Shown: in pieces, positions 6,339-10,265 of the stretch
Numbering within the stretch: the first letter of the stretch is position 1
Layout: each line of letters starts with the position of its first letter
Origin: an uncultured Porphyromonadaceae bacterium
GTDB lineage: Bacteria; Bacteroidota; Bacteroidia; Bacteroidales; Muribaculaceae
Length of the DNA stretch: 10,265 bases
NCBI GenBank assembly: GCA_905212215.1
Contig: CAJMDR010000042.1
Location: forward strand, 1 to 10,265
Direction of reading: 5' to 3'
Program-made: the position numbers and the translations under genes
The notes under the pieces: model-generated
Told to the model about the DNA's origin: nothing
Seen by the model: the letters and a program-made list of their open reading frames with translations, nothing else
Databases searched by the model: none

Positions 6339-7577
6339 ATGAAAACAACCTTACATTTACTTTCAATATGTCTGTTGGCATCGGCAGGCAGCTTTGCTTA
6401 CGCAGACCCGTCAGAGACTCAGTCGGACGCCCCTCCCACCACTACTGAAGAGGGTCATGAGAAAGCCTCTTCAGCAGGTAAAGGCATTGCAGAACATGAA
6501 ACAGACAAGACACACCTCAACTCCGATCTTATTCCACGAGATCTGCCCTATCTGCATATTCTTGGCACCAAGAATCATAAGTTCTATGCAGGCATAGGTG
6601 GCGTTGTAAAAGGTACTGCCAGCTTCGACTTCGGCCATGTACTCGACAATCCTAACGAGTTCATAGTGTCGGCCATCCCCATGAGCCAGCCCAAAGGCGA
6701 CGGTGGCAAATATCAGGTCAGCGCCCAGCAGACGGAGCTGTATCTGATGGCCGGTTTCAATCCCGGCGAGAAATATGAGGTCACAGCCTATGTCAACGGC
6801 CGCTTCCTCAACGACAATTATGGCTTCCAGCTGGAGAACGCCTATGTGGGCTTCATGGGCTTCACAATAGGCTATGGCTACGGCCTTTTCTGCGATACCT
6901 GGGCGGCGCCGAGCACCATCGACTACGAGGGTCCCAACGCCATGATAGCGGTAACCAACGGCATTTTTGACTATCGCCATAAGTTCGGCCGTGGGACGGT
7001 AGGCGCCGGCATTGAGCTGCCGATGGCTTCTTTCACTCATGTCGACGGCATCAACCGCAAGGTGAACCAGCGCATCCCCGACATACCGCTGATGGTGAAC
7101 TATTCCTGGGATAACGGCAACCGTATCGGGGCTTCCGTCATGTTCCGCGGACTGCAATACCGCAATATCCTCAAAGACAAGAACGAGACGAAATTCGGCT
7201 GGGGCGTACGCTTGAGCGGAAACGGAAAGCTTTACGGCCCGCTCGACTTCTTTTTCCAGGGCATGATAGGCAAAGGCTCCGCTTCCTACATCCAGGATCT
7301 CTCCGGAACTGGCATGGACCTGGTTCCCTGCGGCGACAACAGTAAGATGGATGCTGTCAGGACTTATGGACTGATGGGTGGTCTGCAGTACAACTTCTCG
7401 GAAAAAGTCTTCGCCTCGGCAGCTTACTCGCATGTACGTGCCTATGCCGACAAATACAACACAGGTTCAACGCCTTGGAACGACATGTATTCCTACGGCC
7501 AGTATGCCGTAGGCAATGTGATGTGGCAAATCACCCCTATGCTTCAGTGCGGACTGGAATACATCTATGGGCCGTGA
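6339..7577 (+). CDS. Outer-membrane beta-barrel porin (DcaP-like), C-terminus lost by frameshift
   Basis: A 412-codon ORF for an outer-membrane porin, a passive channel for small solutes. The signal peptide is about MKTTLHLLSICLLASAGSFAYA, cleaved before Asp23. A Thr/Glu/Lys-rich polar segment (about 24-62) precedes the barrel. The barrel has alternating aromatic strands and the segment LENAYVGFMGFTIGYGYGLF, then STIDYEGPNA (about 165-207), which resembles the F-x-x-A-Y-V ... T-x-D-x-E-G-P region of DcaP-type and related porins. The ORF stops after LEYIYGP, where the family normally continues with a last strand ending in Phe. That strand is present at once in another frame (7574-7639), so one base seems to be missing near 7572. 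The restored protein would be about 433 residues. As it stands it lacks the C-terminal beta-signal for BamA. It could be a real mutation, a phase-variable state or a sequencing error. Confidence 0.85.
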   Translation: MKTTLHLLSICLLASAGSFAYADPSETQSDAPPTTTEEGHEKASSAGKGIAEHETDKTHLNSDLIPRDLPYLHILGTKNHKFYAGIGGVVKGTASFDFGHVLDNPNEFIVSAIPMSQPKGDGGKYQVSAQQTELYLMAGFNPGEKYEVTAYVNGRFLNDNYGFQLENAYVGFMGFTIGYGYGLFCDTWAAPSTIDYEGPNAMIAVTNGIFDYRHKFGRGTVGAGIELPMASFTHVDGINRKVNQRIPDIPLMVNYSWDNGNRIGASVMFRGLQYRNILKDKNETKFGWGVRLSGNGKLYGPLDFFFQGMIGKGSASYIQDLSGTGMDLVPCGDNSKMDAVRTYGLMGGLQYNFSEKVFASAAYSHVRAYADKYNTGSTPWNDMYSYGQYAVGNVMWQITPMLQCGLEYIYGP

Positions 7578-7639
7578 ACATGGACGGCGCACAGGCTCAT
7601 GATAACCGTTTGCAGACGATGCTTCAGGTCAGCTTCTGA
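7574..7639 (+). pseudogene. Displaced last beta-strand of the porin
   Basis: Read from 7574, the sequence gives VNMDGAQAHDNRLQTMLQVS followed by Phe and TGA at 7637-7639. This is the expected C-terminal strand of the porin, with the R-L-Q alternation and terminal Phe. Inserting one G between the two C's at 7572-7573 would read Y-G-R-V-N-M-D-G and join the two frames. No separate start or ribosome site supports independent translation. Confidence 0.8.
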
Positions 7640-7655
7640 GAAAATGCTGACCTTT

Positions 7656-7674
7656 GCTTCCGCTTAGCGGAAGC
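7656..7674 (+). other. Short GC hairpin after the porin gene
   Basis: GCTTCCGC pairs perfectly with GCGGAAGC around a TTA loop. No T-run follows, so it is not a full terminator by itself; it may stabilise the mRNA 3' end ahead of the terminator at 7696. Confidence 0.5.
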
Positions 7675-7695
7675 CGGTGACACAGGACTCAGAAT

Positions 7696-7747
7696 AAAAA
7701 CACAAACACACTGCAAATTCAAGGAAATGCAGTGTGTTTGTGTTTTT
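7696..7747. terminator. Strong bidirectional terminator between porin and minus-strand gene
   Basis: CACAAACACACTGCA (7701-7715) pairs with its complement (7728-7742), a 15-bp stem with a 12-nt loop. It is flanked by AAAAA (7696-7700) and TTTTTT. The porin transcript ends here, and the convergent minus-strand gene can use the same hairpin, because its transcript would meet a U-run on the far side. Confidence 0.92.
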
Positions 7748-7754
7748 TCTTGGC

Positions 7755-7845
7755 TCGGACAGGCAGCACGAGTCAGACGGTTCGGACATGTCGGACAAAA
7801 CCGATATTTCTAATTACTTCGATTACTCTGATAAGTCCGGTTGAA
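7755..7845. repeat. Intergenic 9-nt repeat array B
   Basis: Left half: five 9-nt units from 7755 to 7799 (TCGGACAGG, CAGCACGAG, TCAGACGGT, TCGGACATG, TCGGACAAA). Right half: five units from 7801 to 7845 (CCGATATTT, CTAATTACT, TCGATTACT, CTGATAAGT, CCGGTTGAA). First and last left units and the right unit CTGATAAGT are identical to those of array A. It too lies just past a terminator. It is within the likely 3' untranslated part of the minus-strand gene, whose stop is 6 bases away. Confidence 0.75.
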
Positions 7846-7850
7846 AAGGA

Positions 7851-8312
7851 TTAGTTCTCTTCGTTGTACTCTTCTTTCATCACCTTCTTGGTGTTGATGA
7901 TGATGTCAATGACGTCTGGGAAGAAGCCTTTGTATTCTGAAAGGGTCTTGATGGGCAACGGTACGCTTACTGAAACTGAGCTGTCGTAGACGTTGCAGCG
8001 CACGAACTTATATTTACGTTGTGCGGTGTTTGCCGAGGAGCGTACACGATACATGCTGGCACCCTTGGTGTCCATCGATGAATAAGTGTTCGCATAAACA
8101 TACTGGCCGTAGTTGTCGAGCGAGATCCAGTAGCTCACACCTTCGCGCTTGAACTGAATGTCTCCGTCGCTATCTATTTTCGGCATATAGCCTTCCGAGC
8201 GCAGATAGTTGAGAATCTCGCCGCGCATGGTCAACGCTTTTCCGGTGGGTTCGTCGGCATACATGCCGAGGCTGCCAAGCACCACAAGCATTATCAGGAA
8301 AATCTTCTTCAT
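7851..8312 (-). CDS. Small exported YbjN-like protein of unknown function
   Basis: A 153-residue protein read from 8312 down to a TAA at 7853-7851. The signal peptide MKKIFLIMLVVLGSLGMYA is followed by Asp20, giving a soluble periplasmic or secreted product. Residues 31-65 (GEILNYLRSEGYMPKIDSD, then GDIQFKREGVSYWISL) resemble the YbjN/type III chaperone-like fold, where 'EGY-P-ID-DGD-I-F' is followed by a beta strand; similar short exported proteins are common in Bacteroidales. The middle is rich in Ser/Tyr (about 70-95) and the end is charged (KKVMKEEYNEEN). It has its own promoter (8338-8368), diverging from the GH3 gene, and converges on the porin. The role is unknown; the family link is by motif only. 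Confidence 0.8.
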   Translation of the reverse strand: MKKIFLIMLVVLGSLGMYADEPTGKALTMRGEILNYLRSEGYMPKIDSDGDIQFKREGVSYWISLDNYGQYVYANTYSSMDTKGASMYRVRSSANTAQRKYKFVRCNVYDSSVSVSVPLPIKTLSEYKGFFPDVIDIIINTKKVMKEEYNEEN

Positions 8313-8337
8313 ATCGCTTTTTATTTAAAAGTTTATG

Positions 8338-8368
8338 CAAAGTTAATATTTTGATTGCTGAAAACAAA
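8338..8368 (-). promoter_or_regulatory. Promoter of the minus-strand YbjN-like gene
   Basis: On the minus strand TAACTTTG (8345-8338) is the -7 box and TTTG (8368-8365) the -33 box, 19 nt apart. Both match the Bacteroidetes consensus. Transcription would begin near 8332, about 20 nt before the start codon. Confidence 0.75.
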
Positions 8369-8395
8369 CTTTTTCGCCCGCTTTTTATTTGAACA

Positions 8396-8427
8396 TTTGG
8401 TTTTTACACTTCAAACTCTTAATTTTG
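8396..8427 (+). promoter_or_regulatory. Promoter of the GH3-family gene
   Basis: TTTG (8396-8399), 20 nt, then TAATTTTG (8420-8427): a full match to the Bacteroidetes promoter. The start of transcription would be near 8433, giving a leader of about 20 nt. It diverges from the promoter at 8338-8368, with the two -33 boxes 27 nt apart. Confidence 0.78.
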
Positions 8428-8452
8428 TAGATGAAAAAAGAGAATCACAGGC

Positions 8453-9976
8453 ATGGGTATAACGTCACTTCTGAGGGGCTATTTCCGGCTCCGTTCCGAA
8501 CGCACCGACCGTTGGGGCGAACATCTGCACGCCATTCAGCTCAGACAGCTCCACAGATTACTCTCGCATGCCCGTTCCACGGTCTATGGCCATGAGCATG
8601 ACTTCGCTTCCATAATTTCAGCCGAAGACAACGACCTGTACCGGGTCTTTGCCAACAATGTGCCGAGGGTGGAATATGAGGATATCCGCGGATTGGTGGA
8701 GCGAATGCTCCAGGGAGAGAAGAATGTGTTGTGGCGCGGGGTATGCCGTGATTTCGCTCAGTCGTCCGGCACAAGCGGCGGCAAGTCGAAATATATCCCC
8801 ATCACTGCCGACTCGCTGCGATGGAACCATTATGCAGGCGCCACCGATGCCGTGGCGCATTACCTGCGTCTTGTGCCCGAAAGCCGACTCTTCGAACATA
8901 AAAGTCTTATTTTAGGCGGTTCTTTCGCCAACGAGCTGAAAGGCATCGATTCCCGAGTACATGTCGGCGACCTTTCGGCAACGCTTATACGTCGCATCAA
9001 CCCTTTGGCTAACTTGGTGAGGGTACCTGACAAGAAAACGGCGTTAATGGCCGACTGGACGGAGAAGTTACCTCTGATGTCGGCTCAGGCGGCAAAAGCC
9101 GATGTAGGCAACATCTCGGGAGTTCCGAGCTGGATGCTCACGCTCCTTCGCGAGGTGATGAAGAAACGAGGCGCCGATGATTTGAAAGAGGTATGGCCCA
9201 ACCTCGAGGTCTTTTTCCACGGCGGCATCTCCTTCGAACCTTACCGGAAGGAATATGCCTCGCTCATGCCTTCCGGCAACATTCGCTATCTGGAGAACTA
9301 CAATGCCTCGGAAGGATTCTTCGCCGTGCAGAACGACTTCGACGACCCCGCCATGCTGTTGCTGCTTGACTGCGGCATCTTCTTCGAGTTCGCCCCCCTC
9401 GATGGTGGCACACCGCTTCCGCCATGGGAGGTGGAAGAGGGCAAGACCTACGAACTGCTAATATCCGCCTGCAACGGATTGTGGAGATATTCTACCGGCG
9501 ACACAGTGAAGATTTGCTCTACATCGCCTCTCAAGATTCGCGTGGCAGGTCGTACCCGCAGCTTCATCAATGCTTTCGGTGAGGAAGTCATGGAATGGAA
9601 CGCCGACAAAGCGGTAGCCGAAGCTTGCGAAAAGACGGATGCTGCCGTAGCTAACTACACTGTTGCTCCGCTGTTCTCGCATCAGGGCGCCAAGGCACGC
9701 CACCAATGGTTTGTGGAATGGTCGAGGAAACCCCGTTCCATAGAGGATTTCGCCCGTATACTTGACAATGCCTTGCAGTCGGTGAACTCCGATTATCAGG
9801 CAAAGCGCTCCGGCGACATATTCTTAGGAGAGCCGGAAGTCATCACTCTCCCTGCCGGCACCTTCAACCGATGGCTCTCATCGGTGGGCAGCGGGAAATT
9901 AGGCGGGCAGCGCAAAATTCCCCGCCTCAGCAACGACCGTCGCATTGCGGACCCATTGCTCGGTTACCTAAAATAG
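8453..9976 (+). CDS. GH3-family acyl-adenylating protein (bacterial GH3)
   Basis: A 507-residue cytoplasmic protein of the GH3 family. Plant members adenylate a carboxylic acid such as jasmonate or indole acetate and join it to an amino acid; the bacterial substrate is not known. Visible motifs: the ATP-binding P-loop SSGTSGGKSKYIPIT (104-118); FFHGGISFEPY (254-264); the adenylation motif YNASEGFF (283-290); RYSTGD (345-350); AGRTRSFINAFGEEV (365-379), the hinge into the C-terminal lid; and KIPRLSNDR (488-496), the conserved GH3 C-terminal signature. The length is normal for the bacterial branch and no key motif is missing. ATG 8453 fits the promoter; the ATG at 8431 is out of frame. It stands alone in its transcription unit, so the context gives no hint of the substrate. 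Confidence 0.93.
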   Translation: MGITSLLRGYFRLRSERTDRWGEHLHAIQLRQLHRLLSHARSTVYGHEHDFASIISAEDNDLYRVFANNVPRVEYEDIRGLVERMLQGEKNVLWRGVCRDFAQSSGTSGGKSKYIPITADSLRWNHYAGATDAVAHYLRLVPESRLFEHKSLILGGSFANELKGIDSRVHVGDLSATLIRRINPLANLVRVPDKKTALMADWTEKLPLMSAQAAKADVGNISGVPSWMLTLLREVMKKRGADDLKEVWPNLEVFFHGGISFEPYRKEYASLMPSGNIRYLENYNASEGFFAVQNDFDDPAMLLLLDCGIFFEFAPLDGGTPLPPWEVEEGKTYELLISACNGLWRYSTGDTVKICSTSPLKIRVAGRTRSFINAFGEEVMEWNADKAVAEACEKTDAAVANYTVAPLFSHQGAKARHQWFVEWSRKPRSIEDFARILDNALQSVNSDYQAKRSGDIFLGEPEVITLPAGTFNRWLSSVGSGKLGGQRKIPRLSNDRRIADPLLGYLK

Positions 9977-9978
9977 TT

Positions 9979-10003
9979 TATAACAGCGAGAAAACCTGTT
10001 ATA
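9979..10003 (+). other. Hairpin after the GH3-family gene
   Basis: TATAACAG pairs with CTGTTATA around a 9-nt loop, 2 nt after the GH3 stop. No T-run follows, so it is a weak terminator candidate. The AT-rich stretch to 10090 also holds TTTAACAT/ATGTTAAA (10039-10046 and 10060-10067) and no supportable gene. Confidence 0.4.
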
Positions 10004-10090
10004 CTATGCCAGAAGCAGGATAATTTACATTAATTATATTTAACATCATTCATTCAATTATGTTAAACTATGTTATATGTATCATAAAAA

Positions 10091-10123
10091 TTTGGCAATC
10101 TAAAAAACTTTAACTTAACTTTA
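10091..10123 (+). promoter_or_regulatory. Promoter upstream of the terminal short ORF
   Basis: TTTG (10091-10094), 21 nt, then TAACTTTA (10116-10123), one base off TAnnTTTG. Transcription would begin near 10129, about 17 nt before the ATG at 10146. Confidence 0.5.
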
Positions 10124-10145
10124 AGGCCAAGAAAACTACTACACC

Positions 10146-10214
10146 ATGAATACTCAATTCTTTTCTAAAAATGTTATAGCTTTGATCAGCCTCGTAATGA
10201 TGTTTACTTTTTAG
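10146..10214 (+). CDS. 22-codon hydrophobic ORF: small peptide or broken signal-peptide gene
   Basis: ATG 10146 to TAG 10212 encodes a 22-residue peptide: MNTQFFSKN, then a hydrophobic run ending LVMMFTF. The shape is that of an N-terminal signal peptide. Past the TAG the frame stays open to the window edge (17 codons starting GVQFDVQKKRH), as if a nonsense change cut a longer exported protein. A +1 shift at the T-run would instead read LGCS, a lipobox, but meets a TGA two codons later. TAG is used as a normal stop by two other genes here, so readthrough is unlikely. It could also be a genuine small membrane peptide or leader ORF. Too little sequence to decide. Confidence 0.35.
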   Translation: MNTQFFSKNVIALISLVMMFTF

Positions 10215-10257
10215 GGTGTTCAGTTTGATGTTCAAAAAAAACGTCATTCAAAACACC
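10215..10257 (+). other. Hairpin directly after the short ORF
   Basis: GGTGTT (10215-10220) pairs with AACACC (10252-10257). Inside, TTTGA can pair with TCAAA, or TGATGTT with AACGTCA (one G-U). The structure starts on the base after the TAG stop. Only 8 bases follow in the window, so a T-run cannot be judged. Confidence 0.4.
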
Positions 10258-10265
10258 TGAAAAAT

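Noticed and set aside
6471..7433. 320-codon minus-strand frame inside the porin gene
   Set aside because: It is antisense to a clear signal-peptide barrel protein, has no recognisable domain, and no TAnnTTTG promoter was identified for it.
7563..7582. Programmed -1 frameshift in the porin gene
   Set aside because: There is no X-XXY-YYZ slippery heptamer at the site and no clear reason for a barrel protein to use one; a simple base loss or sequence error explains it better.
10212..10214. TAG recoded as a sense codon
   Set aside because: TAG is the normal stop of the genes ending at 3444 and 9976, so a global recoding is not supported.

Overview
The window looks like a chromosomal stretch from a member of the Bacteroidales (Prevotella/Bacteroides/Muribaculaceae type). 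The reasons are a single-chain SecD-SecF fusion, a type II glutaminyl cyclase-like M28 lipoprotein, a bacterial GH3-family protein, short secreted proteins of Bacteroidales style, and several promoters matching the Bacteroidetes pattern TTTG-N19-21-TAnnTTTG. Shine-Dalgarno sequences are mostly absent. The coding regions are moderately GC-rich and the gaps are AT-rich. No rRNA, tRNA, CRISPR array, phage gene or transposase gene was seen.

Layout, left to right: (1) the 3' part of secDF, entering from outside the window and closed by a strong terminator; (2) two small secreted-protein genes 43 bp apart, one with a tail resembling a type IX sorting domain and one with a FISUMP-like (C-type-lectin-fold) domain, closed by a terminator whose stem core matches the one after secDF; (3) an intergenic array of 9-nt units; (4) a flavodoxin-family oxidoreductase with a four-cysteine cluster; (5) a lipoprotein of the M28/glutaminyl cyclase family; (6) a 102-bp inverted-repeat element that begins inside the stop codon of that gene; (7) a long nested hairpin directly upstream of an outer-membrane porin gene, whose last 20 or so codons are out of frame; (8) a strong bidirectional terminator and a second 9-nt array; (9) a small secreted YbjN-like protein on the minus strand; (10) divergent promoters and a GH3-family acyl-adenylating protein; (11) an AT-rich tail with a promoter, a 22-codon hydrophobic ORF and a hairpin at the window edge.

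The common theme is the cell envelope: SecDF drives export, four exported small or barrel proteins follow, and the glutaminyl cyclase could cap N-terminal glutamine on exported proteins such as the FISUMP-like neighbour. Apart from the closely spaced pair in (2), each gene seems to have its own promoter, so this is a row of separate transcription units rather than one operon. The least ordinary parts are non-coding: the two 9-nt arrays, the MITE-like element in a stop codon, the structured porin leader and the frameshifted porin C-terminus.
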